NCBI GenBank assembly: GCA_040753795.1
Contig: JBFMDX010000018.1
Location: 27,324 to 91,323 of the forward strand
DNA from: Thermodesulfobacteriota bacterium
Lineage (GTDB): Bacteria > Desulfobacterota > Desulfobacteria > Desulfobacterales > Desulfosudaceae
DNA: 64,000 bases
Reading direction: 5' to 3'
Of this stretch, positions 37,008 through 45,724 are shown piece after piece (position 1 is the first letter of the stretch; every line of letters begins with the position of its first letter). Under the pieces are notes generated by a model. The model was given only the letters and a program-made list of their open reading frames with translations. It was not told where the DNA came from and did no database searches. The translations under genes and the position numbers were made by a program.

Positions 37008-38897
37008 TCAGGCCGCTGACGGATCAGAAGAAACGTCGCCGGATTTAGGTTTAGGACTCTTGGCGGAAGAGGGTTTCCGCTTCTGTTTCCGGCCGTACAG
37101 AACCTTGGTCTCACCGTCCCGGGTGACAATGAGCGTGCGGTGATGCAGCGGCCGCAGTCTTGAATAGACACTGAAACTCAACATGGTCATGTTGGGCAGC
37201 TCGCGGTTGAGCATTTCGAATATCCGCATCTCTCCCTTGGGGTCGAAGGAACTGGTGGCCTCTTCCATCACCAGCCAGGTCGGCTGGTGGAGCAGAACGC
37301 GGGCGAAACCCAGCTGCTGCTGGACGCGCAGCGGCAGCACCTCTTCCCAGTTGTCCTTTTCATCCAGGCGCCGCATAAACCGGATAAGGCCAACGCATTC
37401 GAGGGCATGGCGAATGGAAATGGAAGTGAAGGTGTTAGGCGGGCTCGGGTAGCAGAGCGCCTGGCGCAGGGTGCCTTCCGGCAGAAAAGGCCGGTGGGCG
37501 ATGAACATCATGTTGTCGCCGTCTCCGGGCAGCATTACTTTCCCGCTGCCCCAGGGCCAGAGACCGCCGATGGCTTTGAACAGGCAGGCCGTCACGTCGG
37601 GGTCACCGGTGATCAGCACCTTTTCGCCCCGGGGGACATACAGGCTGAAGTGCTCAAGCAGCATCCGCCCCGCGGTTGCCGTCGCGCCTTCCGTGACACG
37701 GCTGCGGCGGTCGGCAATGCACAGGTCATCGACCACCAGGCGAGGCCTTTCCTTCCGGTCCAGGGCAATAAGCTGGACGCCGGGTCCGTGGGTGTCGGCG
37801 TCCAGCTGCTGGATACCTTCGTAAAGCGACAGGACGCGTTCGGCCGAAGCCCGGCAGTTGGCGATGGCGCCGATGTTGTCCACCGGCCAGGACAGCGATC
37901 CGGTCAGTTGTCCGAACGCCTGCGCCGCCTGCATCAGAGCACCGAGGGTCATCACGCCGCTGATATACTGGGGCGCCGCGATCAGGATCGGGAAAACGGG
38001 CAGCAGCCCGCCGTATCCCGTCCCGAAAGAGCTCAATCCCATGTACGCCAGTGACTGCCGGTTCCATTGCTGCACGATCTGCTTGAATCGGGTCGACGAG
38101 CCGGACCGCTCGACGGTCTCGCCGTGTACCAGCGCGATGGATTCCGCGTTTTCCCGCACCCGCGACAACCCGAAGCGGAAGGTTGCCTCGGCGGTCAGCA
38201 GGGCATTAGTGGCCCGCACCAGCGGCCGGCCGGCCAGGGAGCCGAATATGGTGCCAAGGCCCGCGTAGAGAAAAGCCAGGGGCACCATGTAGCCCGGAAT
38301 CTTCACTTCGGTGCCCGGCACGGCGATGGCTCCCGATATCGACCACAGGATATTGACAAACAACCCCAGGATCAGCAGGGCGAAAACAAAGGAATGACCC
38401 AGCCCGATGGCGCTTTCCGTGGCAATGCGGATGTCCTCGGCAATGCGCTGGTCGGGGTTGTCGTGGCTGCCTTCTCCGCTTAAGGACAACCGGAAGTGGC
38501 GCCCGTTTTCCAGCCATTTGCTCATCAGTTGTTCGGTCAGCCAGGCGCGCCAGTCGATCTGCAGCCAGCGCTTGGTCATGAGGTGGGCCGCGGTAACGCC
38601 CATGGAAACGAGTAGAATCACGGCGAAGATGGCCACCTGAATCAGCACGCGACGGACGTCCTTTTGCTCGAGCGCGTCCCAGAGCGCCCGGTTCCAGTAG
38701 TTGCCCCATATGGTAATGCCGACCTGGGACATGGTGAGCAGCAGGAGAAGGAGTGTCATGGCCCGGACTTTCAGGCGCCGTTCACAGTTCCAGTAAGGGC
38801 CGGCCAGGCGGAGTACCTGGCGCAGAAAATTTTTTCGGATGCCGGAAGCGGCATCCGGGGCGGCGTTCGGCTTCGGATCGGGTGTCGAATCAGTCAT
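37008..38897 (-). CDS. ABC half-transporter (ABCD/YddA type) with degenerate nucleotide-binding domain
   Basis: 629 residues from ATG 38897. The N-terminal half is a six-helix membrane domain of the ABC_membrane_2/SbmA-like type (NYWNRALWDALEQKD, WRAWLTEQLMSKWL, HDNPDQRIAEDI). The C-terminal half aligns with an ABC ATPase but has lost key residues. The Walker A loop reads GDPDVTAC from Gly431, with Ala where Lys and Cys where Ser/Thr should be. The signature is PLRVQQQLGFAR instead of a SxGE-type motif. Walker B is WLVMEEATS, with Glu for Asp. The reading frame is intact, so this is not a simple pseudogene. It may be a partner of another ABC protein, or work without ATP like SbmA/BacA. Confidence 0.85.
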   Translation of the reverse strand: MTDSTPDPKPNAAPDAASGIRKNFLRQVLRLAGPYWNCERRLKVRAMTLLLLLLTMSQVGITIWGNYWNRALWDALEQKDVRRVLIQVAIFAVILLVSMGVTAAHLMTKRWLQIDWRAWLTEQLMSKWLENGRHFRLSLSGEGSHDNPDQRIAEDIRIATESAIGLGHSFVFALLILGLFVNILWSISGAIAVPGTEVKIPGYMVPLAFLYAGLGTIFGSLAGRPLVRATNALLTAEATFRFGLSRVRENAESIALVHGETVERSGSSTRFKQIVQQWNRQSLAYMGLSSFGTGYGGLLPVFPILIAAPQYISGVMTLGALMQAAQAFGQLTGSLSWPVDNIGAIANCRASAERVLSLYEGIQQLDADTHGPGVQLIALDRKERPRLVVDDLCIADRRSRVTEGATATAGRMLLEHFSLYVPRGEKVLITGDPDVTACLFKAIGGLWPWGSGKVMLPGDGDNMMFIAHRPFLPEGTLRQALCYPSPPNTFTSISIRHALECVGLIRFMRRLDEKDNWEEVLPLRVQQQLGFARVLLHQPTWLVMEEATSSFDPKGEMRIFEMLNRELPNMTMLSFSVYSRLRPLHHRTLIVTRDGETKVLYGRKQKRKPSSAKSPKPKSGDVSSDPSAA

Positions 38898-39097
38898 CGG
38901 ATCAAATATAACCAATAGTAACAAAAGGATGTAACTGGATAAAAAAGCCTTTATTGTGGCCGTTATCTATAACAGGGCCGATTCTGCGTGTCAATGCCTG
39001 TTCCTGAAAGAAGGTGAAGACGGCGGGGCGGACAACGGAGGCAGGTGGCGTTTCTATCGGTTAAAACTTTAGCGCGCCTTGACCTCGAACCCAAATT

Positions 39098-39832
39098 CTA
39101 ATTTTTAGAGATGCCCTTAAGCATTTCCTTCAGCTCGGCTTTGAGCTTTTTAATTTCTTCCCTGACCAGGACAGCCACCTCATCCAGAATTATCCGCCGG
39201 AAGGCTTCGGGGTTGAACTCCGGCGCCGTCTTTTTTTTCGTTTCCGTGGCAGATATTTTCACCTCCGCGGGGGGCTTCTTTATTTCCGGGGGTGTCTTCT
39301 TTGCCGCTGCGGGAGGTTTCTTCGCCACCGGTGCCGCTTTTGGGGGAGCCGGTTTTACGGGGGCGGGAGATCCTCCCGCTTCCCGCAAAGCGGCCAGCTT
39401 TTTCTTCAGCGCGATAAACTCCTGGATCTGTTTGCGCAGCCGGGCCTTTCGCTCCACTTCCGACATCCCGATCAGAAAGACGATGCGTTCCAGTTCATTG
39501 AAGAGTTCCCGCAGCAGGATGACGGATTCGGGATGGGATTTGCCTTTGCGTTTTTTGATGTATTTGCCGACAGCTTCCAGAAGCTGCAGAAACTTGATGA
39601 TGGTCTTGTCGTCCTGATAGAATTGCTTGAGCCGGTCGAGTTCTTCGTTCAATTGCAGCAGGACTTCATCGGTGATTTCCCAGTCAATGGACCAGATAAT
39701 GGTTTTGAGGGTGCGCAACGGAAAGGCGATGGAGGCGCCGTTTCTGGTTTTGGGGGGTTCATGCCACTCAAACAGCTCATCCGCGGATGCGCTGTCGCCG
39801 CCTGCCGGCTGTCCTTCCTTCCGTTTGGCCAC
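39098..39832 (-). CDS. Coiled-coil protein with Lys/Pro/Ala-rich linker
   Basis: 244 residues, starting at GTG 39832 with AAGGAGG eight bases upstream. Residues of about 1-145 are mostly charged alpha-helix (TLKTIIWSIDWEITDEV, ELFNELERIVFLIGMSE). Residues of about 153-205 are a low-complexity Lys/Pro/Ala linker. The last 45 residues form another helix (VREEIKKLKAELKEML). No family is recognised. It lies 41 bases after the roadblock gene on the same strand, and the two probably act together, perhaps as a scaffold. Confidence 0.75.
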   Translation of the reverse strand: MAKRKEGQPAGGDSASADELFEWHEPPKTRNGASIAFPLRTLKTIIWSIDWEITDEVLLQLNEELDRLKQFYQDDKTIIKFLQLLEAVGKYIKKRKGKSHPESVILLRELFNELERIVFLIGMSEVERKARLRKQIQEFIALKKKLAALREAGGSPAPVKPAPPKAAPVAKKPPAAAKKTPPEIKKPPAEVKISATETKKKTAPEFNPEAFRRIILDEVAVLVREEIKKLKAELKEMLKGISKN

Positions 39833-39873
39833 GCCTTTTCCTCCTTGTGACGGCCTTTTTTCCGGTTCGTTGG

Positions 39874-40269
39874 TCAGGCTGTCAGCGCTTTCTTGATTTT
39901 GTTCACCGCCTCGCTCACAATCAGCCGCAGCAAGCCCAGCGTCATGTTGTTTCCGAAGATCGTGATGAGAAGAAATTTGTCGCCGACCAGGCTGAAGTGA
40001 ATATTTTCCTTTTTCCCCTTATGGAACAGCATGGGAAAATCCGTTTCCCCCACGATGGTCGCCATGGCCTTTACCGCCGCGAAGCTTCCCGCTGCCAGGG
40101 CCGCCAGGGCATAGGCATCAAACCCTTTGCTGCCGTTATCCCATCGGGCAATGATATGGCCTGACATATCGATCAGCAGAACAAAATGAATGTCAACATT
40201 ATTCAGGTCCTTCTGCAGGATGCTGTCAATCCGGTCCAGTTGTTCCTGGTAAAAAGCGGTAACGGCCAT
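39874..40269 (-). CDS. Roadblock/LC7-family protein
   Basis: 131 residues with the alternating helix/strand pattern of a roadblock domain: an N-terminal helix, HFVLLIDMSGHIIARW, a central helix (FDAYALAALAAGSFAAVKAMA), IHFSLVGDKFLLITIF, and a closing helix (LGLLRLIVSEAVNKIKKAL). Bacterial roadblock proteins usually regulate a partner Ras-like GTPase such as MglA, but no GTPase gene is present nearby. It precedes the coiled-coil protein gene in an apparent two-gene operon. A role in polarity or gas-vesicle-like scaffolding is only possible, not shown. Confidence 0.82.
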   Translation of the reverse strand: MAVTAFYQEQLDRIDSILQKDLNNVDIHFVLLIDMSGHIIARWDNGSKGFDAYALAALAAGSFAAVKAMATIVGETDFPMLFHKGKKENIHFSLVGDKFLLITIFGNNMTLGLLRLIVSEAVNKIKKALTA

Positions 40270-40496
40270 AAACGGATCCTAATTATTGTCCATAACCCCA
40301 CGCCATATTCATGGCGTCAACTATTGCTGCATGTTCAACGATGGGAATATAAAAGACGTGTTTTAATCTGAAATTGTTTAGTAAATTATTTCCGGCCTGT
40401 CAATTGTTTTGTGGCCCGGCGGATTTCTGTCCAGATATTTCAGCAGGTTATGTCGACGGACGGTCGCCTGGCATGCTGATGAGACGGCAATGGCGG

Positions 40497-42791
40497 TTAA
40501 ACAGAAGACGCCAGTCGGGCCGCGATAAACGACTTGATTTCATCACCGGTTTCCATCTTCAGGCAGGCTTGTAAAGCGGATTCCGCGTCCACCCGTCTGA
40601 TAGACCGGATAAATGCCTTGGCCGCGGGGATGGCGGACGGCACCATGCTCAGGTGATCCGCGCCCATGCCGACAAACAGGAAAATGCATTCTCGGATCGA
40701 GGCAGCTTCGCCGCAGATGCAGGCCTGTTTTCCGTAACGCCGGCAGACCGACAGGATCTGGTCGACGGTCGCGATGACGGCCGGATGAAGGGCGTTGAAG
40801 TGGCGGGCCACCTTTTTGTTGTTGCGGTCCACGGCCAGCAGATACTGGACCAGGTCGTTGGTACCGATATTGACAAAGTCCGCGTAATGCAACAGCCGAT
40901 CAAGGATGGGGACGGCGGCCGGCACTTCGACCATGATGCCGAGTTCGATGCCGCTGTCAAAACCAATGCCGGTGCTATCCAGGCGCTGTTTTTCTTCCGC
41001 CACCAGGGCGGCAACCCGGCGGACTTCCTCCACCTCCGTGATCATGGGAAAAAGAATCCGGGTTTTGCCCAGAGCCGAAGCCCGCAGGATGGCCCGGATC
41101 TGGGCCCGGAAAACCTCTTCCAGATCAAGACTCAAGCGGATGGCCCTCCACCCCAGAAAAGGGTTGTCCTCCCGGGGATAGTCCAGGTAGGGCAGAAACT
41201 TGTCGCCGCCCACGTCAAAGGTCCGGATGGTTAGTGTCCGCCCTTCCGCCTTTTGAAGGGCCCGGGCATAAAGATTGACCTGTTCTTCTTCCGAAGGAAA
41301 GGCCTTCCGGAGCAGAAAAGGAAACTCCGTTCGGTACAGGCCAATGTGGTCGGCGCCGTATTCTCTGGCCAGCATCAGGTCCGACAGGAGGCCGATATTG
41401 GCGCCGAGCCGGACGGTAAAACCGTCTTCGGTTTCCGCCGGCAAATCACGCAGCCCCTCCAGTTTTTTCAGAACCTGCCTGTTTTCCGCCTGGCGTCTTT
41501 CATATTCTTTCCGGATATCAGGGGCAGGGTTTACATAGACCATGCCCGATACGCCGTCCACGATCAGAAAATCATTGTCGCGGACATGGGCAAACACATT
41601 CTCCACCCCGATGACGATGGGGATTTCCAGGGATTTGGCCATGATGACCGTGTGGGACGTCCGGCCGCCCTGGGCCAGAACAACGCCTTTTAAATGCGGC
41701 TGGCGGATGGCCATCAGATCGACCGGGGAAATATCCGCGGCGATGATGATCGTGTCGCGGGCGAAGGCCTGATCCGACCGGTCGTTGATGCCGACCAGGT
41801 TGCCCAGCACCCGGCGCCCGATGTCCATCACGTCTGCATACCGCTCCCGCAGGTAGGGATCGTCCATGGATTTAAACAGGTCCACATACTGTAGAACGGC
41901 CAGCTTCAAGGCGTATTCGGCGCTTTCCCCCCGGGTGATGCCGGCCGCTATTTTCTGTCGCAATGATTTATCGGACAGAAACATGAGATGGGCCTCGATA
42001 ATGGCTTTGTCCTGTTCCGAAAGGCTCTGCGCTCTGGCGGCTACCTGTTCGATCTGCGCGGCGGCGCGGTCAAAGGCCTGTTCCAGGCGCATCATCTCTG
42101 CGGCCGTATCCGTTGCGGTCGCCGGGTGGATATGATCGAATTCAATGGTATCCAGCATCAGGTGGGCATGGCCGAAAGTCACCTGATCGGACACCGCCTC
42201 CCCCCGCAGATGATTCTCCCCGAGGGCTGTGCGGTGGTCATCCGTTTTTGACCTGGCCGGCGCCGGCGGTTTGGCGTCATCGACTACCCGGCGATCATCC
42301 TGGAGAATAATGAAGGCGACGGTGGCGGCGATCTGTCGGGCGATGTTTCCCAGCAGGGGGATATCGGATTCGGCGATTCCCTCCTCGGTCCGCGTCTGTA
42401 CAACCAGGGCGCCCAGTATCTTCTTGTGATATATCAGCGGTACCCCGAGATAGGTATGGTACTCCTCCTCGCCGCTTCCCTGATAAAATTTGTAGCGGGG
42501 GTGGGCGGCCGGGTTTTTGATGAAAACCGGGGCCATGGTCTCTATCACCAGGCCGGTCAGACCCTCATGAACGTCCATTTCGATGGCGTCGACCGATTCC
42601 GGGCTCAATCCGACCGTGGCCTTGAGTTTCAGGGCGTTGGCGTACGGATTGTAGGCATAAACCGAGCAGACATCGGTCGAAAATCCCTCGGCGATCATCC
42701 GGACGATGCGGCCCATGGATTGATCCGGGCTATCCGAGTCGGTGATGGTCTTCAGAATATTTTCTAAAATATGGTGTCGGGCTGTTTCCAT
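40497..42791 (-). CDS. ptsP: GAF-containing phosphoenolpyruvate-protein phosphotransferase (nitrogen PTS enzyme I)
   Basis: 764 residues. A GAF sensor domain occupies residues of about 5-165. It is followed by the PEP-utiliser N-terminal domain, the swivelling domain with the phosphorylated His380 in GGRTSHTVIM, and the C-terminal PEP-binding barrel (DVGGDKFLPYLDYPRE, IGTNDLVQYLLAVDRN, catalytic Cys in ACICGEAA). The region linking GAF and enzyme I (165-200) is Pro/charged. PtsP starts the regulatory PTS-Ntr phosphorelay rather than sugar uptake. No HPr or EIIA gene is in the window. A possible hairpin and 227 non-coding bases separate it from the roadblock gene. Confidence 0.93.
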   Translation of the reverse strand: METARHHILENILKTITDSDSPDQSMGRIVRMIAEGFSTDVCSVYAYNPYANALKLKATVGLSPESVDAIEMDVHEGLTGLVIETMAPVFIKNPAAHPRYKFYQGSGEEEYHTYLGVPLIYHKKILGALVVQTRTEEGIAESDIPLLGNIARQIAATVAFIILQDDRRVVDDAKPPAPARSKTDDHRTALGENHLRGEAVSDQVTFGHAHLMLDTIEFDHIHPATATDTAAEMMRLEQAFDRAAAQIEQVAARAQSLSEQDKAIIEAHLMFLSDKSLRQKIAAGITRGESAEYALKLAVLQYVDLFKSMDDPYLRERYADVMDIGRRVLGNLVGINDRSDQAFARDTIIIAADISPVDLMAIRQPHLKGVVLAQGGRTSHTVIMAKSLEIPIVIGVENVFAHVRDNDFLIVDGVSGMVYVNPAPDIRKEYERRQAENRQVLKKLEGLRDLPAETEDGFTVRLGANIGLLSDLMLAREYGADHIGLYRTEFPFLLRKAFPSEEEQVNLYARALQKAEGRTLTIRTFDVGGDKFLPYLDYPREDNPFLGWRAIRLSLDLEEVFRAQIRAILRASALGKTRILFPMITEVEEVRRVAALVAEEKQRLDSTGIGFDSGIELGIMVEVPAAVPILDRLLHYADFVNIGTNDLVQYLLAVDRNNKKVARHFNALHPAVIATVDQILSVCRRYGKQACICGEAASIRECIFLFVGMGADHLSMVPSAIPAAKAFIRSIRRVDAESALQACLKMETGDEIKSFIAARLASSV

Positions 42792-42933
42792 GTTCCGGCC
42801 GCTCTGCTATTATCTTGATTCAGGGTACGGAGTTTAACGCAAATGTTATGGTAAACTCAAGGATGATTGCAGCCAGGCCCGCGGGCAGGCGTCGCGGGCA
42901 ACGTTGTGTTTTTTGGATCAACCGGAGATTGAG

Positions 42934-43683
42934 ATGCGTCCGCGAGCAGCAGCCATATGGTTTTGGGTCACCGCCATCGTTCTCTGGGGCGTGGCCGGAT
43001 GCTCCCCCATCGAAAGACGCTTTCTGTTTTATCCCACCCACCGGCCGCACGACAACAGCCTGACCCCATGGAGCCGGAACGGTGAAACCATCGGGTATGC
43101 CCGGATGGCCGCCTCACCCGTGAATGTGTGGCTCATGCTCCACGGCAACGGCGGTCAGGCCTCGGACCGTATTTACGCCATGCCCTGTTTTTCGGACGAC
43201 GATTCCGTCTTTGTCCTGGAATACCCCGGCTACGGAAGCCGGGAAGGGGTGCCCTCGAAAGCCGCTTTCAACCGCGCCGCCGAGGAAGCCTATCTTTTTC
43301 TCCGGCAAACCTACCCCGGCATTCCTGTCTGCGTGGCCGCCGAATCCATCGGGTCCGGTCCGGCCTCGTATCTGGCGACGCTTGACGACAAACCGGACCG
43401 GCTGGTGCTGATCGTTCCCTTTGACCGATTGTCCCTGGTGGCCGCGGAACATTTCCCGGCCATTTTCGTCCGGCTGATATTGAGGAGCGACTGGAATAAT
43501 GCCGAGGCGCTTTCTCATTACCCGGGACCGGTGGAAATCATCGGGGCTGAAGGGGACACGATCATTCCGGTGAAACATGCCCGGGCGCTGGCGGCATCCG
43601 TTCCGGGAGCAAGGCTGATCATTATTGCCGGCGGCCACAACGACTGGGCCGTGGGCGGGCGGGTGAAGATAAGAAACCTTTAA
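42934..43683 (+). CDS. Alpha/beta-hydrolase lipoprotein
   Basis: 249 residues from ATG 42934 (CGGAG upstream); the ATG at 42904 adds a non-signal tail. The N-terminus is a lipoprotein signal with Cys23 in WGVAGCSP. The fold follows the Bem46/YfhR-like pattern: LMLHGNGGQ (oxyanion), EYPGYGSREG, nucleophile Ser in AESIGSGPAS, Asp in AEGDTIIP and His in GGHNDW. It is probably an outer-membrane or periplasmic esterase; the substrate is unknown. It is divergent from ptsP and followed 18 bases later by a small hypothetical gene. Confidence 0.86.
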   Translation: MRPRAAAIWFWVTAIVLWGVAGCSPIERRFLFYPTHRPHDNSLTPWSRNGETIGYARMAASPVNVWLMLHGNGGQASDRIYAMPCFSDDDSVFVLEYPGYGSREGVPSKAAFNRAAEEAYLFLRQTYPGIPVCVAAESIGSGPASYLATLDDKPDRLVLIVPFDRLSLVAAEHFPAIFVRLILRSDWNNAEALSHYPGPVEIIGAEGDTIIPVKHARALAASVPGARLIIIAGGHNDWAVGGRVKIRNL

Positions 43684-43701
43684 AAACAGGAAAGACCGCA
43701 T

Positions 43702-43950
43702 ATGTTTGTATGGGAAGAACTGGAACCGATGGTGTCGTATCTCTCCGGCAAGGCGGGCAAGGCCGCGCCCCTTTACCGGGCGAAGGTGCCGGGCGGCTGG
43801 GTGATATGTTTGCTGGCCAGCGTGGCCCAGGCCGGGGCTGCCGGCGGGCTGACCTTCCTGCCGGACCCGGATCACAAATGGGACGGATCGACCCTGGACT
43901 GGAAATCGTTCACGTCGGCCCCATCCGGCGACAATCCGAAGATCAACTGA
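43702..43950 (+). CDS. Small hypothetical protein (82 aa)
   Basis: 82 residues with AGGAAAG before the ATG, 18 bases after the hydrolase lipoprotein and likely co-transcribed. The middle is hydrophobic (GGWVICLLASVAQAGAAGG) and the end polar with Asp/Trp (DPDHKWDGSTLDWKSF). No family is recognised. An overlapping 99-codon frame exists in this stretch but has a poorer composition and no better start. Confidence 0.5.
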   Translation: MFVWEELEPMVSYLSGKAGKAAPLYRAKVPGGWVICLLASVAQAGAAGGLTFLPDPDHKWDGSTLDWKSFTSAPSGDNPKIN

Positions 43951-44018
43951 CGCCGGCCTCTTTAACTTCGCGTCCTGCGCCTTGCGTCTTCGGCCAAATC
44001 GACTCGTGAAATATCGGG

Positions 44019-44261
44019 CTAAGCCGACGGCGGCTTGACGGCCTCCGCCAGCATTTTGGTCAGCCCCTTCAGGGTGCCTTTCCAGGTGGTCTCCTCGTCC
44101 ACCATGATGGCGACAATAATGTCTTCTTCAGCGCTGACTTCCAGCACGATTTCGTGGCCGTCCACGGAAAAGACCGCTTCGGCCCAGTGCTCCGCCGGCA
44201 GGCCGGAGGCTTCACAATCGTAATCCGTGCGGATGTCGGTGGTCATGCGGATATCACTCAT
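44019..44261 (-). CDS. Small acidic hypothetical protein (80 aa)
   Basis: 80 residues, GGGAGAAAA before the ATG. The composition is acidic, with a predicted alpha/beta pattern (AVFSVDGHEIVLEVS, EDIIVAIMVDEETTWKG, LTKMLAEAV). I do not recognise the family. It lies on the minus strand just after the selC transcription unit in the same direction, but its own ribosome-binding site and spacing suggest an independent gene. Confidence 0.6.
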   Translation of the reverse strand: MSDIRMTTDIRTDYDCEASGLPAEHWAEAVFSVDGHEIVLEVSAEEDIIVAIMVDEETTWKGTLKGLTKMLAEAVKPPSA

Positions 44262-44396
44262 CGTTTTTTTCTCCCATGATGGCGGTCGTGCCGCAGCCTT
44301 CTTGCTGCCGGTAATTCCGCCATGGTTATCTTCCGTGGTGACAAAACAGAAAATGTTATTGCTGTTTTGGGGGAATGGTTTATTTTAGAAAAAAAT

Positions 44397-44494
44397 TGGC
44401 GGAAGTGCATGGGAATCGAACCCACCCGGGACGGTGTTAGCGCCCCACACCGGATTTGAAGTCCGGGAGCATCACCAGAACGCTGCGCACTTCC
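44397..44494 (-). tRNA. selC: tRNA-Sec, anticodon TCA
   Basis: On the minus strand, an eight-base acceptor stem (GGAAGTGC / GCACTTCC), an anticodon loop with TCA (44457-44459), a long variable arm and a T-arm with GGTTCGATTCCC match bacterial selenocysteine tRNA. The length is about 98 including an encoded CCA (44397-44399), followed by a T run. It shows that the organism inserts selenocysteine at UGA. No selA, selB or selD gene is in the window. Confidence 0.93.
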
Positions 44495-44509
44495 GCAGTA
44501 TTATCCGGT

Positions 44510-44538
44510 AAATTAGTCAGGTATGCGACGCCTGTCAA
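44510..44538 (-). promoter_or_regulatory. selC promoter
   Basis: On the minus strand TTGACA (44538-44533), a 17-base spacer and TAATTT (44515-44510) form a near-consensus sigma-70 promoter. The -10 box ends 15 bases before the mature tRNA 5' end. Confidence 0.75.
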
Positions 44539-44573
44539 TGGTTTTATCGGTTTTATGAGAAAGGATGGGGACG

Positions 44574-45710
44574 ATGACGGTGAACAGGGAGCGGCTGGCC
44601 GATACCTTCCGGTCGCTGGTGACCATCGACAGTGAATCAAGGGACGAACTCGCGGTCAGCGGCTTTATCGCCGGGCTCTTTTCAGGACTGGGGGCGACCA
44701 TCGTCCGCGACGACTCCCTGGCCGGGACGGGCAGCAACAGCGGCAACATGGTGGCGCGGTTTGAGGGCCGGGCCGGGCTGGACCCTCTGCTGATCGCTGC
44801 TCATATGGATACGGTCTCCCCGGGCCGGGGCATCGCCCCGGTTTTCAAAGACGGGGTGTTTTTCAGCAGCGGTGAGACAATTCTGGGATCGGATGATAAG
44901 AGCGCCATCGCCGTCATGCACGAGGCCATGTGCGTGCTGAAGGAGTCCGGCGTCGACTGCTGTCCGCTGGAACTGGTCTTTACCGTTTGCGAGGAGATCG
45001 GCCTGGTCGGGGCCAAGCATTTTGATTACGGCCTGCTGCGGGCTAACCGCGGATATGTGCTGGACACGTCGGACCCGGCCTCCATCGTCGTGCAGGCGCC
45101 GGCAGCCAACCGCCTGGAGTTCGTGATCCATGGCAAGGACGCCCATGCCGGCGCCCGGCCGGAGGACGGCGTCAACGCCATCTCGGTCGCGGCCCGGGCC
45201 ATCGCCCGGCTCGAACCCGGCCGGGTGGACCCGGAAACCACCTATAATATCGGCACCATCGAGGGCGGCCAGGCAAGCAATATTGTTCCGGCAAAAGTGA
45301 TTATCCGGGGCGAGGCCCGGAGCCGGAACGACGATAAACTGGAAAAGCTGACCGATCAGATCGTGGCGGCCTTCCGTGAAACCGTGGCCGAGGCTGCCGC
45401 CCGCTGCCCTCACGCCGGATATCCCTCTCTGGATGTTTCCGTGGTCAGCGATTTTAAGAGCCTCAACATTCCGCCGGACCACCCGGTGGTGACCACTGCC
45501 GTGAAGGCGGCCCGGACCCTGGGGTTTGAGATCCGCCAGGCCGTATCCGGCGGCGGTTCCGACGCCAATATCTTTTTTCAGCATGGTATTACCGCCGGGG
45601 TCCTCGGCACCGGCATGAAGGATATTCACTCGGTGCGGGAGAACGTGGCCCTGGATGATATGGTCCGGGCCGCTGAACTGCTGGTGGAAATCATCAAGGC
45701 TTCTGCCTAA
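44574..45710 (+). CDS. M20-family peptidase (PepT-like)
   Basis: 378 residues from ATG 44574; an ATG at 44565 is only one base from the AAAGG sequence and is less likely. The M20 dinuclear metal site is complete: IAAHMDTVSPG, LGSDDKSAIAV, CEEIGLVGAKHFD and the late GGSDANIFFQHG. The dimerisation domain (FVIHGKDAHAGARPEDG) is present. It hydrolyses small peptides or N-acylated amino acids in the cytoplasm. It overlaps no other gene; larC follows closely after 14 bases. Confidence 0.9.
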   Translation: MTVNRERLADTFRSLVTIDSESRDELAVSGFIAGLFSGLGATIVRDDSLAGTGSNSGNMVARFEGRAGLDPLLIAAHMDTVSPGRGIAPVFKDGVFFSSGETILGSDDKSAIAVMHEAMCVLKESGVDCCPLELVFTVCEEIGLVGAKHFDYGLLRANRGYVLDTSDPASIVVQAPAANRLEFVIHGKDAHAGARPEDGVNAISVAARAIARLEPGRVDPETTYNIGTIEGGQASNIVPAKVIIRGEARSRNDDKLEKLTDQIVAAFRETVAEAAARCPHAGYPSLDVSVVSDFKSLNIPPDHPVVTTAVKAARTLGFEIRQAVSGGGSDANIFFQHGITAGVLGTGMKDIHSVRENVALDDMVRAAELLVEIIKASA

Positions 45711-45724
45711 ACACCAGGATGGTA

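Noticed and set aside
37008..38897. Calling the ABC transporter a pseudogene
   Set aside because: The frame is uninterrupted over 629 codons and only the ATP-binding motifs are changed, which argues for altered function instead of decay.
42904..42933. Upstream ATG for the alpha/beta-hydrolase lipoprotein
   Set aside because: It would place charged residues before the lipoprotein signal; the ATG at 42934 follows CGGAG and gives a proper signal peptide.
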